This document shows positions 6,531-14,361 of a stretch of DNA of 64,000 nt, one piece after another. The stretch is from the NCBI RefSeq assembly GCF_007993815.1, contig NZ_VJWE01000011.1, positions 1 through 64,000 on the forward strand, read 5' to 3'. Origin of the DNA: Acidovorax delafieldii (GTDB lineage: Bacteria; Pseudomonadota; Gammaproteobacteria; Burkholderiales; Burkholderiaceae_C). The notes beneath the pieces were generated by a model. That model made no database searches and was not told where the DNA came from. It saw only the letters and a program-made list of their open reading frames with translations. The number at the start of each line of letters is the position of its first letter. Position 1 is the stretch's first letter. A program made the position numbers and the translations under genes.

Positions 6531-7413
6531 CGCACGCAACGCCAACCGCCGCAAGGGCAATGCAGCGCATCGAGATGCCGGAGGTTTTATCGCGCTGCCA
6601 TGGGCAGTGATAGATAGTCCAGCCTTTGCCGCCTTGAGCATGCACGCCCGAGCCTTGTTGCTGGAAGTGGCCCGGCAATATGTGCGAGACAACAACGGGC
6701 GATTGCTGCTGACCCGCGAACGCATGGCCGCACGCGGCTGGAAGTCGAACGACATGCTGACCAAGGCACGGCGCGAACTGGAGGCAGCGGGGTTCCTCTA
6801 CCAAACCGTCAAAGGGCACAGACCCAATCGCGCAAGCTGGTTTGCAGTGACGTGGGCGCCGCTTGATGTGCATCCGGGATTCGACCCCGAGGCACTGCCG
6901 AACTTCACACGCAGCGCCTACAAAAACGCGAGCCTTAGACCGCCCCACGGTGTAGAGAGCAAGGCTATTGCACCGTCCCACGGTGTAGAGAGAACCGCTA
7001 CTGCACCGTCCCACGGTGCAATGAAGGGCAGTTTTCAGGGCTCGCCTACACCGCCACACGGACACCTTCTAGAGAAGCCATCTACTGACAGCAAATGGAA
7101 TGCACCGGCAACGCAGCAAGCGGCACACGAAAGCCTGACTGGGATTTGGCTTGCCATCGGCGGAACCTCCGAACGGCTGTGGCATGTCGGTGCAACTTGC
7201 TCGGCCATTGGCGTGGGTCCAGCGCCGCACTGCACAAAGATGCAGAAACAGCAACGGGCAAAAGCTGCCTTGCTGAATGCTGTTCAGCGGCATGTGAGGA
7301 GGAAGCAAAACCTCACAAAACCTCACAAAGCAACGGCTGTGCGCAAGGGTGATAACGGACTGACCAGGGAGCGGGATGAACACGCCCACGACACCAGCGC
7401 ATGGGCAGACTGA
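6523..7413 (+). CDS. Probable replication-initiation-type winged-helix protein
   Basis: A 296-residue protein starting at ATG 6523 after an AGGAGGG ribosome binding site. Residues about 20-110 (GGFIALPWAVIDSPAF, then LLLTRERMAARGW and ARRELEAAGFLYQT) have the layout of a winged helix-turn-helix as in phage O/DnaT-like replication proteins. The next segment consists of repeated PSHGVE/PPHG motifs encoded by the iterons at 6938-7063. The C-terminus is basic and low in recognisable structure. The combination of an N-terminal DNA-binding domain, iterons inside the gene and a C-terminal tail mirrors lambda gpO. The replication role is inferred; a transcriptional regulator is the main alternative. 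Confidence 0.6.
   Translation: MANARNANRRKGNAAHRDAGGFIALPWAVIDSPAFAALSMHARALLLEVARQYVRDNNGRLLLTRERMAARGWKSNDMLTKARRELEAAGFLYQTVKGHRPNRASWFAVTWAPLDVHPGFDPEALPNFTRSAYKNASLRPPHGVESKAIAPSHGVERTATAPSHGAMKGSFQGSPTPPHGHLLEKPSTDSKWNAPATQQAAHESLTGIWLAIGGTSERLWHVGATCSAIGVGPAPHCTKMQKQQRAKAALLNAVQRHVRRKQNLTKPHKATAVRKGDNGLTRERDEHAHDTSAWAD
6938..7063. repeat. Dyad iterons inside the replication-like gene (putative origin)
   Basis: Units at 6938-6952, 6971-6985 and 7004-7018 are spaced exactly 33 bp apart. Units 2 and 3 are identical (CACCGTCCCACGGTG, a 6-bp inverted repeat with a CCC centre) and unit 1 differs at two positions. A degenerate fourth copy lies at 7049-7063. The spacer GTAGAGAG is also repeated. 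Such dyad iterons are typical initiator-binding sites. Confidence 0.6.
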
Positions 7414-7695
7414 TGGCAGTGTTCAGCGCCGGGGGACTGCAACGCCGACATTTGCTGGGTAACGAACGCGCAAAAAAACACAACTAGGGCGAAGCCCACA
7501 CTTCGCCGTGCAGTTCGCGCGCACGCGCGTACTGGTCCCGAAACTCGCTGCTTGGCAGACTTTGCTTCGCACTTCGCGCGCGAGACTGGTATCCAAGCTA
7601 GGGTATCCATGAAAACGGTGGTTGCATTCATGAACTGGTTACCAAGCCGGTTACCACAGGAAGTAGGTGATGCGCAGCAGAGCAGGCGCAAGTGA
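7414..7695. other. Non-coding control region with paired repeats
   Basis: A gene-free stretch holding a 7-bp stem GGCGAAG/CTTCGCC around 7490, runs of GCGC, and two related double motifs: TGGTATCC...GGTATCCA (7587-7609) and TGGTTACC...GGTTACCA (7636-7656), each a direct repeat with an AAGC spacer. These could be operators for the gene at 7696 or part of the element's replication or excision control. Confidence 0.4.
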
Positions 7696-8340
7696 ATGAG
7701 CCCCACAGCCTCAAATCCTACTCTGACAGCTCGTGCTGCTGCCTGCAGAAAACTCGTGGGCATATTTGAGCGTGCCTTCATACTCTCAGACATGAAGCAC
7801 GATTTCCCAATCACACCGGCGCTGGTTGAGCTTATCGCTGAACTCATCAAAAAACCAACCGTGCAATCCGTGGCCTTTCCGCACGACGACGAGCGGATAT
7901 GGCGCATGCTGGTTGACGAGCAAATCAGGCGAGCCAGCGCAACGGGCATGCATCCTCAGCACGCCTTCGGGCTATGTGGGCCGGACAGTGGATTGCCTTT
8001 TGACCCTGCCGATTGGGGCGGCTGGGTATACACACCGTATGAGGGTATATGCGCTGCCGACCTGTTCGTTAAGCCAAGCTGGCGAGGGTTCATCCCCAGC
8101 CGGGGTATGGGAGAAGACGGAACCCTGGCCGCTGCAAATGTGAACAAGGCATGTCATCACTTGCTCGTCGCTGGGCATCGCCCGGAAATGGACTGTGCCA
8201 GCCGTCATTTAGGCGATGGCTGGACTTTGTACACATCCACCAAACCTTACAGCCCGAGCAATCCATTCAGCGAATTTCAGTTTCGACCCGACGAGAGGCC
8301 GCCGCGTACAACCTTGCTCAGCGGGTTTGAGGATGACTGA
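7696..8340 (+). CDS. Hypothetical protein, cargo of the element
   Basis: A 214-residue soluble protein, not recognised. The N-terminal 30 residues before an internal Met (7792) are less convincing, so the true start may be later. It is rich in aromatic and proline residues in the middle (PADWGGWVYTPYEG) and ends acidic (GFEDD). It is followed by a rho-independent terminator, so it is the last gene of the plus-strand set. Its position opposite the integrase end, with its own upstream control region, is where small integrative elements often carry accessory cargo; no function can be inferred. Confidence 0.55.
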   Translation: MSPTASNPTLTARAAACRKLVGIFERAFILSDMKHDFPITPALVELIAELIKKPTVQSVAFPHDDERIWRMLVDEQIRRASATGMHPQHAFGLCGPDSGLPFDPADWGGWVYTPYEGICAADLFVKPSWRGFIPSRGMGEDGTLAAANVNKACHHLLVAGHRPEMDCASRHLGDGWTLYTSTKPYSPSNPFSEFQFRPDERPPRTTLLSGFEDD

Positions 8341-8386
8341 TGCGCCCAAATTCCTGACCGAGCACACTCCCGATGACCAGGCCTGC

Positions 8387-8409
8387 GCCCCAGAAGCGGG
8401 GCTTTTTTT
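8387..8409 (+). terminator. Terminator after the last element gene
   Basis: GCCCC, a 6-base loop and GGGGC are followed by seven T. It lies 47 bp after the stop at 8340. Confidence 0.7.
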
Positions 8410-8463
8410 GTTTCCGGGAACGGTAGCCACATGCAGGCTACTTGGAACAAAACCCTGCGCCGC

Positions 8464-8485
8464 TGGCTACATAGTGGCTACATGG
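8464..8485. repeat. Right putative integrase arm-type repeat
   Basis: TGGCTACATAG followed by TGGCTACATGG; a 21/22 match to 3100-3121, in the same orientation and 56 bp from the right attachment repeat. Confidence 0.55.
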
Positions 8486-8491
8486 CACGGC

Positions 8492-8529
8492 AAACAAAAA
8501 ACCCCGCTACCGTATTGATAGCAGGGTTT
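8492..8529 (-). terminator. Terminator downstream of tRNA-Ile2
   Basis: On the minus strand AAACCCTGCTA pairs with TAGCGGGGTTT and is followed by a T run. It lies inside the element, so integration supplied the tRNA gene with a new terminator. Confidence 0.75.
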
Positions 8530-8541
8530 CCTTTATCTACT

Positions 8542-8589
8542 TGGTAGGGCGTGTTGGACTTGAACCAACGACCAAAGGATTATGAGTCC
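8542..8589. repeat. Right attachment repeat within intact tRNA-Ile2
   Basis: The copy of the 48-bp repeat that lies within the complete tRNA gene and marks the right boundary of the element. Confidence 0.9.
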
Positions 8590-8618
8590 TCTGCTCTAAC
8601 CAACTGAGCTAACGCCCC
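8542..8618 (-). tRNA. tRNA-Ile2 (CAU; lysidine type), element insertion target
   Basis: A 77-nt cloverleaf with encoded CCA, acceptor GGGGCGT and anticodon loop CTCATAA (CAT). The variable and T-arm sequence TTGGTCGTTGGTTCAAGTCC is close to E. coli ileX rather than elongator Met, so I favour tRNA-Ile2, whose C34 is modified by TilS to read AUA. It could be annotated as tRNA-Met. Confidence 0.9.
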
Positions 8619-8669
8619 CAAGCCATGCTCCAGCGCTATACAACGGGGCAAGCGCCGTATTGTAGGGGC

Positions 8670-9674
8670 TTACTTGCGGTGGCTGAGCGCGTTGGACACC
8701 AGCTTGGAGGTGATGTCCACAATCTGGATCATGCGGTCGTATGGCATGCGCGTAGGACCAATCACGCCCAAAGTCCCCACCACCTTGCCATCAACCTCAT
8801 AGGGGGAGCTGACGATCGAAAGCTCTTCAAAGGGCACAACCTGGCTCTCGCCACCGATGTAGATGCGCACCCCCTCCGCTTGGCTGGAGATGTCCAGAAG
8901 GCGAAGGATTTGTGTCTTCTGCTCAAACAAGTCAAATGCCCTACGCAGGTTGCCCATGTCGCTGGAGAAATCACTGACGGACAGCAGGTTGCGCTCTCCA
9001 GAAATCACCACCTCGTCCTGCGCCTCGGACAGTGCCTCTGAGCCTACGTTGACTGCCGCCTGCATAAGCGATGCAATCTCTCCGCGCAATACATCGACCT
9101 CGGACTTCAAACGTTCTCGCACCTGCTCCATTGCGAGTCCGGCGTAGTGGGCATTCAGGAAGTTGGAGGCCTCTACCAGTTGCGACTGGGAGTGATCCAC
9201 CTCGGTGAAGATCACGCGATTCTGTACGTCACCTTCCGGCGACACGATGATCACGAGGAAGCGCTTTTCGGAGAGTCGAAGAAACTCTATGTGGCGAAAT
9301 ACCGAGGTACGCCGAGGTGCCATCACCACTCCAACGAACTGGGAGAGGTTGGACAACAGCTGTGCGGCGTTGGCGATGACTTTTTGCGGCTGTTCAGGTG
9401 CCAGCTGGGGCGGCATGACAGACTCCCGCTGCACCGTGAGCATCGTGTCCACAAACAAACGGTATCCACGCGCTGTGGGAATACGGCCAGCGGAGGTATG
9501 TGGACTCGCAATCAGCCCCAGCTCTTCCAGGTCCGCCATCACGTTTCGTATCGTAGCGGGCGACAAATCCAACCCGGACGCACGGGAAAGGGTACGGGAC
9601 CCTACGGGCTGCCCATCAGCGATGTAACGCTCGACCAGGGCTTTGAGCAACAACTTGGCACGGTCATCGAGCAT
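8670..9674 (-). CDS. hrcA: Heat-inducible transcription repressor HrcA
   Basis: A 334-residue repressor of class I heat-shock genes that binds CIRCE operators and is activated by GroEL. The N-terminal winged helix (residues about 1-75, with [17 protein letters not shown] and [15 protein letters not shown]) is diagnostic, followed by the GAF-like dimerisation and inserted domains. The length is normal for the family. It is divergent from nadK with only 28 bp between starts. No CIRCE element is visible here, so the gene does not appear to be autoregulated through CIRCE at this site. Confidence 0.97.
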   Translation of the reverse strand: MLDDRAKLLLKALVERYIADGQPVGSRTLSRASGLDLSPATIRNVMADLEELGLIASPHTSAGRIPTARGYRLFVDTMLTVQRESVMPPQLAPEQPQKVIANAAQLLSNLSQFVGVVMAPRRTSVFRHIEFLRLSEKRFLVIIVSPEGDVQNRVIFTEVDHSQSQLVEASNFLNAHYAGLAMEQVRERLKSEVDVLRGEIASLMQAAVNVGSEALSEAQDEVVISGERNLLSVSDFSSDMGNLRRAFDLFEQKTQILRLLDISSQAEGVRIYIGGESQVVPFEELSIVSSPYEVDGKVVGTLGVIGPTRMPYDRMIQIVDITSKLVSNALSHRK

Positions 9675-9702
9675 GGAATGATTTTAATGATGTAATTTCG
9701 CG

Positions 9703-10599
9703 ATGACGTCCAATTTCCGCCATGTCGCACTTATAGGCAAGTACCAGACTTCAGCTTCAGGCGCCCCCGGTGATGGCTCTCGCCGGGCTTTGGAGGATAT
9801 TGCGCATTTCTTGGAGCGCCAGGGATGTGAGGTGGTGCTGGAAGCGGAGACCGCCAGCAATACCGGATTGACACACTACCCTTCCCTGAATGTAGACCAG
9901 ATCGGTGCACGGTGCGATTTGGGGCTGGTGGTGGGGGGGGATGGGACGATGCTCGGCATTGGCCGACGCTTGGCGCGTTTTGGAACGCCGCTGATCGGCA
10001 TCAATCAGGGCCGGCTCGGATTCATCACTGACATTCCCTTCGACACCTATCAGACCACATTGCCACCGATGCTGCGAGGTGCATACGAAGAAGACCAGCG
10101 GCCTTTAATGCACGCAACAGTCGTTCGCGATGAACGTGTGGTGTTCGAAGCCTTGGCCATGAACGATGTGGTGGTCAACCGTGGCGCGACATCGGGCATG
10201 GTGGAATTGCGTGTCGAAGTTGGTGGGCAGTTTGTAGCCAATCAAAGGGCCGACGGCCTCATCATTGCATCCCCCACCGGATCGACCGCATATTCGTTGT
10301 CTGCGGGCGGCCCCATGCTTCACCCATCCATCCCGGGCTGGGTGCTGGTTCCTATAGCGCCACATACCCTGTCCAACCGCCCTATCGTGCTCTCCGATGC
10401 GACTGAAGTGGCTGTCGAAGTGGTGAGCGGGCGCGATGTCAGCGCGAACTTTGACATGCAGTCCCTTGCATCCTTGCTGCATGGCGACCGCATCCTCGTC
10501 AAACGCTCTGAGCACCGCGTGCGATTTCTACACCCTCAAGGCTGGAACTACTTCGCGACCTTGCGCAAGAAGCTGCGCTGGAACGAAGGGGGCTCATGA
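9703..10599 (+). CDS. nadK: NAD kinase
   Basis: A 298-residue cytosolic enzyme that phosphorylates NAD to NADP using ATP or polyphosphate. It has the GGDGT motif (residues 78-82), the NDVVVNRG segment that binds NAD, and the conserved glycine-rich [15 protein letters not shown] stretch. It is first in a tight nadK-recN-rapZ run; its stop overlaps the recN start by ATGA. Close linkage of nadK with hrcA and recN is common in proteobacteria. Confidence 0.97.
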   Translation: MTSNFRHVALIGKYQTSASGAPGDGSRRALEDIAHFLERQGCEVVLEAETASNTGLTHYPSLNVDQIGARCDLGLVVGGDGTMLGIGRRLARFGTPLIGINQGRLGFITDIPFDTYQTTLPPMLRGAYEEDQRPLMHATVVRDERVVFEALAMNDVVVNRGATSGMVELRVEVGGQFVANQRADGLIIASPTGSTAYSLSAGGPMLHPSIPGWVLVPIAPHTLSNRPIVLSDATEVAVEVVSGRDVSANFDMQSLASLLHGDRILVKRSEHRVRFLHPQGWNYFATLRKKLRWNEGGS

Positions 10600-12311
10600 C
10601 CATGGCACTGCGGCGGATAACCCTGCGGGATTTTGTGATCGTTCAAACGCTGGAACTTGACTTGCGCAGCGGCTTTACCGTGTTGACCGGTGAAACCGGG
10701 GCGGGCAAGTCTATTCTGATTGACGCATTGCAACTGGCACTGGGAGCACGCGCAGATGCCGGGGTAGTACGGGAAGGATGCAGCAAAACCGACATTTGCG
10801 CGGAATTCGACTGCCCTGCCCATGCCCGCCCATGGCTGGAAGAAGCCGGATTTGAAACCGATGACTGGCTGCTACTGCGCCGTACCGTCGACACACAGGG
10901 CAAAAGCCGCGGTTGGATCAATGGGACGCCAGCGACAGCTTCACAGTTACGTGCCTTGGGCGAGATGCTTCTCGACATCCATGGTCAGCACGCATGGCAA
11001 AGCCTGACCCGCCCAGGGTCGGTGCGCGGCTTGCTGGACGCTTTTGCCGGTGTGAATACCCGCGATACAGCATCACGTTGGACGCAATGGCGCGCTGACC
11101 TCAAGGCATTGCAGCAGGCACGCGCAGCACAGGCAACGCTTCAGCAAGAGCGCGAGCGCCTGCAGTGGCAAATCAGCGAAGTGGACAAACTCGCGCCAGG
11201 CGACCTGGAGTGGGAGGATCTTGACGCGCAACACAAGCGCCTATCGCATGCGCAAGCGTTGCTGGATGGGGCCCATGGAGCGCTTCAAGCTTTGCAAGAA
11301 GACGACGCGGGAGCCGTTTCCGCACTGACCCACGCACATTCGCTGCTTCAGGCGCAAGAACACATTGAGCCAGAGTTCGCCAATCTGGCCGATATCCTGG
11401 CGTCGAGTCTGGCGCAGACGACAGACGTGGTGCATTCTCTGCACACCTATTTACGCCATGCGGACATTGACCCCCACCGTTTGGCAGAACTGGACGAACG
11501 CATGTCCTTGTGGATGGGACTGGCTCGCAGGTACAAACGCCCTCCTGCAGAACTACCCGCTCTGCTCAAGGACTGGAAAGCGTCCATGCGCCAGCTTGAT
11601 GCCGCCACCGATTTGGAAAAGCTGCAAGCCAACGAATCCGTCAGCGCCAAGGCGTACCATGCGGCGGCGCGCGCGCTGTCTCTGGCTCGCGCCAAAGCAG
11701 CACCAAAGCTCTCTGTGTCCATCTCTCAGGCCATGCAAGGTCTTGGGATGGAGGGCGGCAAATTCGAGGTGTCAGTGACGAAGGCGTCGGAGCCCTCTCC
11801 AGACGGGATCGATGATGTCGTGTTTTTGGTGGCAGGACATCCCGGTATGACCCCCAAGGCGGTCGGCAAAGTCGCCTCCGGCGGGGAGTTGTCCCGCATT
11901 TCGCTGGCGATCGCAGTCACAACCAGTGAACTAGGCTCCGCCCCCACACTCATTTTTGACGAGGTGGACTCCGGCGTGGGTGGCGCAGTCGCCGAAACCG
12001 TGGGACGTTTGATGCAGCAGCTGGGACGCGACCGCCAAGTGCTGGCAGTAACTCACCTGCCCCAAGTAGCAGCATGTGCGCATCACCACCTCAAGGTGGC
12101 AAAAAACAAAAGCGCTCAAGGCACAACCAGCACCGTGCTGGTTGTGCAGCAAGACGAGCGTGTGGCAGAAATCGCCCGCATGCTGGGTGGGGAGCGCGCT
12201 ACCGAGACCACGCTGGCGCACGCGCGCGAAATGCTGGGCACTGCGACACCGGAGTTGGTCGCGGCGCCTACCCCACCCGCTCCCTCCTCTAACGCCGCTA
12301 GGAAACGCTGA
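10596..12311 (+). CDS. recN: DNA repair protein RecN
   Basis: A 571-residue SMC-like ATPase acting in double-strand break repair. It has a Walker A motif GETGAGKS (residues 32-39), a long coiled-coil middle (about 150-370), the ABC signature [12 protein letters not shown] and a Walker [14 protein letters not shown]. The ATG start overlaps the nadK stop, giving translational coupling; a second ATG (MALRR) lies two codons in. The C-terminus is Pro/Ala-rich. I saw no LexA box directly upstream, since the region is nadK coding sequence. Confidence 0.97.
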   Translation: MTMALRRITLRDFVIVQTLELDLRSGFTVLTGETGAGKSILIDALQLALGARADAGVVREGCSKTDICAEFDCPAHARPWLEEAGFETDDWLLLRRTVDTQGKSRGWINGTPATASQLRALGEMLLDIHGQHAWQSLTRPGSVRGLLDAFAGVNTRDTASRWTQWRADLKALQQARAAQATLQQERERLQWQISEVDKLAPGDLEWEDLDAQHKRLSHAQALLDGAHGALQALQEDDAGAVSALTHAHSLLQAQEHIEPEFANLADILASSLAQTTDVVHSLHTYLRHADIDPHRLAELDERMSLWMGLARRYKRPPAELPALLKDWKASMRQLDAATDLEKLQANESVSAKAYHAAARALSLARAKAAPKLSVSISQAMQGLGMEGGKFEVSVTKASEPSPDGIDDVVFLVAGHPGMTPKAVGKVASGGELSRISLAIAVTTSELGSAPTLIFDEVDSGVGGAVAETVGRLMQQLGRDRQVLAVTHLPQVAACAHHHLKVAKNKSAQGTTSTVLVVQQDERVAEIARMLGGERATETTLAHAREMLGTATPELVAAPTPPAPSSNAARKR

Positions 12312-13174
12312 TGGCCCTTGAAATTGTTGTCATCACGGGCATGTCGGGATCTGGAAAATCCGTCGCCTTGCACGCACTGGAAGATGCTGGCTACTACTGC
12401 GTAGACAACCTGCCGCCGGAGCTACTGCCAGCCTTCGTAGCGCTCGAACACAAACACCATGGCAACCGCGTAGCCATTGCAGTGGATGTCCGCAGCGCAA
12501 CGTCCTTGCATCAAGTGCCTCAAGAGTTGAGCCGTTTGCGCAGTCAGGGCGTGGCCGTCAAATCCCTTTTTCTGGATGCCACGATTGATACCCTGGTGCG
12601 GCGTTTCTCCGAGACGCGCCGCCGCCATCCCCTGTCGCACGACGACCTCCAGCAAGGACGCAGGGCCTTAGTTCAGATCATTGAGCTGGAGCGTGAGCTG
12701 CTGGCTGAACTGCGCGAACAGTCACACGTGATCGACACCAGCACCATCCGCGCCTCCCAGTTGCAAAGTTATGTCAAAGGCCTGATGTCCACGGCGCAAG
12801 GGCAATTAACCTTGGTTTTTCAGTCATTTGCTTTCAAACGCGGTATTCCCATGGATGCCGACTACGTCTTCGACGTCCGCATGCTGCCCAACCCACACTA
12901 TGAGATCGCGCTCCGGGACCTCACAGGACTGGACCAGCCGGTGGCTGACTTTCTGGACCTGCAACCCGAGGTGGACCTGATGCGGGCCCACATTGAAAAA
13001 TTTCTAGCACACTGGCTGGACATGCTGGATCGCAATCACCGAAGCTACGTCACTGTAGCCATCGGCTGCACCGGTGGACAACACCGCTCTGTCTATCTGG
13101 TGGAGAAACTGGCGCAAGCGTTCAGCGACCGATGGACTGCATTGAAGCGGCATCGTGAACTGGATGGGCGCTGA
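12311..13174 (+). CDS. rapZ: RNase adapter protein RapZ
   Basis: A 287-residue nucleotide-binding protein. In enterobacteria the homologue guides RNase E to the GlmZ sRNA and thereby controls glmS; in other bacteria its role is less certain. The Walker A motif GMSGSGKS is at residues 10-17, and the C-terminal domain has [18 protein letters not shown]. It starts one base inside the recN stop (TGATG). No ptsN/hprK neighbours are present. It ends convergently with mutY. Confidence 0.93.
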   Translation: MALEIVVITGMSGSGKSVALHALEDAGYYCVDNLPPELLPAFVALEHKHHGNRVAIAVDVRSATSLHQVPQELSRLRSQGVAVKSLFLDATIDTLVRRFSETRRRHPLSHDDLQQGRRALVQIIELERELLAELREQSHVIDTSTIRASQLQSYVKGLMSTAQGQLTLVFQSFAFKRGIPMDADYVFDVRMLPNPHYEIALRDLTGLDQPVADFLDLQPEVDLMRAHIEKFLAHWLDMLDRNHRSYVTVAIGCTGGQHRSVYLVEKLAQAFSDRWTALKRHRELDGR

Positions 13175-13290
13175 CCATTGCCTTCACAAGCGAGCTCTTG
13201 GAGCCAAACTTCTGGGGAACAAGTTGTGGAGCTTGGCGCCAACGAAACGAGACGAGCCCCCCGCGACTGAGAGAGCGCCGCCGTTTGGGT

Positions 13291-14361
13291 TCACCATAGC
13301 GAAGATTGCGTGTTGTCCAGCAACTTACGAATGGGCGCCGGCAACCCCACCAAGGACCACTGATCTTGCCCCAGCCACTCTCCGCCCTCCACAGGAGGCA
13401 CCATTCCGTCGGTCTGTATCAACAACGGGTGAAGATGCAAGTCCCGGTGCGTGAGGACATGCACAAATGGCTGCAACTCTTGCTGCGCATACTGCCCATC
13501 GCTACCCAAAGCACTCACAAAGATATCCCGCGACTCCAGGTCAGCGAACACGGGCACGCAGTGCATTCCGGCCCAGATCCCAGTGGGTGGGCGGCGTTGC
13601 AGCCAGATGCGCCCCTCACCATCGCGCAGGATCACCAATTGCCAGGATTCAGCCCGGCGTGACAGTTTGCGGGTTCTGACGGGATAGCGTTCAGGATCCC
13701 CCTCCTTGAAAGCTGCGCAATCGCCCATCAAAGGGCAATCGGAGCATTTTGGAGAGCGGGGTGTGCACAGGGACGCCCCCAAGTCCATCAGGCCCTGGGT
13801 GTAACGGGGCATCGCCACGTCAAGATCGCGCACTGGCAACAGCGCATCGGCATGCTCCCATAGAAGGCGTTCGTTTTTGGCAGAAGCCAGATCTTGGCCA
13901 AAGCCCAGCAGGCGCGTGAGCACCCTCCGCACGTTGGCATCCAGAATGGGCACACGCTCTGAAAAACAAAACGCGGCAATAGCGCCTGCGGTTGAACGCC
14001 CAATGCCCGGCAAAGACGCCAATAGCGACGCCGTTCGCGGGAAGGCGCCACCATGGTCGGTCATGATCTGCTGAGCGCAGCGATGGAGATTGCGTGCACG
14101 ACTGTAGTAGCCCAAACCACTCCACAAGCCGAGGACCTCATCTTGAGGGGCTGCCGCCAGTGCGCTCACATCAGGAAATCGGCCCAGAAAGCGGTCGTAG
14201 TAGTCCAGCACAGTGGTGACCTGGGTCTGCTGCAACATGATCTCCGACAGCCAAACCCGGTATGGATCGCGGGTCTGTTGCCAGGGCAGATGGTTGCGCC
14301 CATGTACAGCTTGCCAAGCGACTACCCGCGCGGCCACACCCTCCCGGGATTCAGCACTCAT
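13291..14361 (-). CDS. mutY: A/G-specific adenine glycosylase MutY
   Basis: A 356-residue DNA glycosylase that removes adenine mispaired with 8-oxoguanine. Visible features are the catalytic E40 in SEIMLQQTQV, the helix-hairpin-helix LPGIGRSTAGAI, the catalytic Asp in ILDANVRRVL, the [4Fe-4S] cluster Cys set C-x6-C-x2-C-x5-C (CTPRSPKCSDCPLMGDC) and the C-terminal NUDIX-like 8-oxoG recognition domain. Its start overlaps the stop of the dynamin-like gene by 4 bases, so both are cotranscribed, with mutM further upstream. Confidence 0.97.
   Translation of the reverse strand: MSAESREGVAARVVAWQAVHGRNHLPWQQTRDPYRVWLSEIMLQQTQVTTVLDYYDRFLGRFPDVSALAAAPQDEVLGLWSGLGYYSRARNLHRCAQQIMTDHGGAFPRTASLLASLPGIGRSTAGAIAAFCFSERVPILDANVRRVLTRLLGFGQDLASAKNERLLWEHADALLPVRDLDVAMPRYTQGLMDLGASLCTPRSPKCSDCPLMGDCAAFKEGDPERYPVRTRKLSRRAESWQLVILRDGEGRIWLQRRPPTGIWAGMHCVPVFADLESRDIFVSALGSDGQYAQQELQPFVHVLTHRDLHLHPLLIQTDGMVPPVEGGEWLGQDQWSLVGLPAPIRKLLDNTQSSLW

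Larger units (their letters stand above)
2923..8589. mobile_element. 5.6-kb integrative element in tRNA-Ile2(CAU)
   Basis: The element is bounded by direct repeats at 2923-2970 and 8542-8589, 48 bp with one mismatch, which are the 3' part of the tRNA-Ile2 gene. The right copy belongs to the intact tRNA, so integration regenerated the gene and left a displaced 3' fragment at the left end. Inside are a tyrosine integrase (3158-4501) next to the left repeat, a possible arm-type repeat near each end, four unrecognised genes or gene remnants, a probable replication protein with internal iterons (6523-7413), and no capsid, tail, terminase or conjugation genes. This fits a minimal integrative element or phage satellite. 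Confidence 0.85.

Noticed and set aside
7490-7660. A CRISPR-like array in the element
   Set aside because: Only two pairs of short repeats with unequal spacing; no regular repeat-spacer structure and no cas genes.
8600-9720. CIRCE operator near hrcA
   Set aside because: No TTAGCACTC-N9-GAGTGCTAA-like inverted repeat occurs around the gene.
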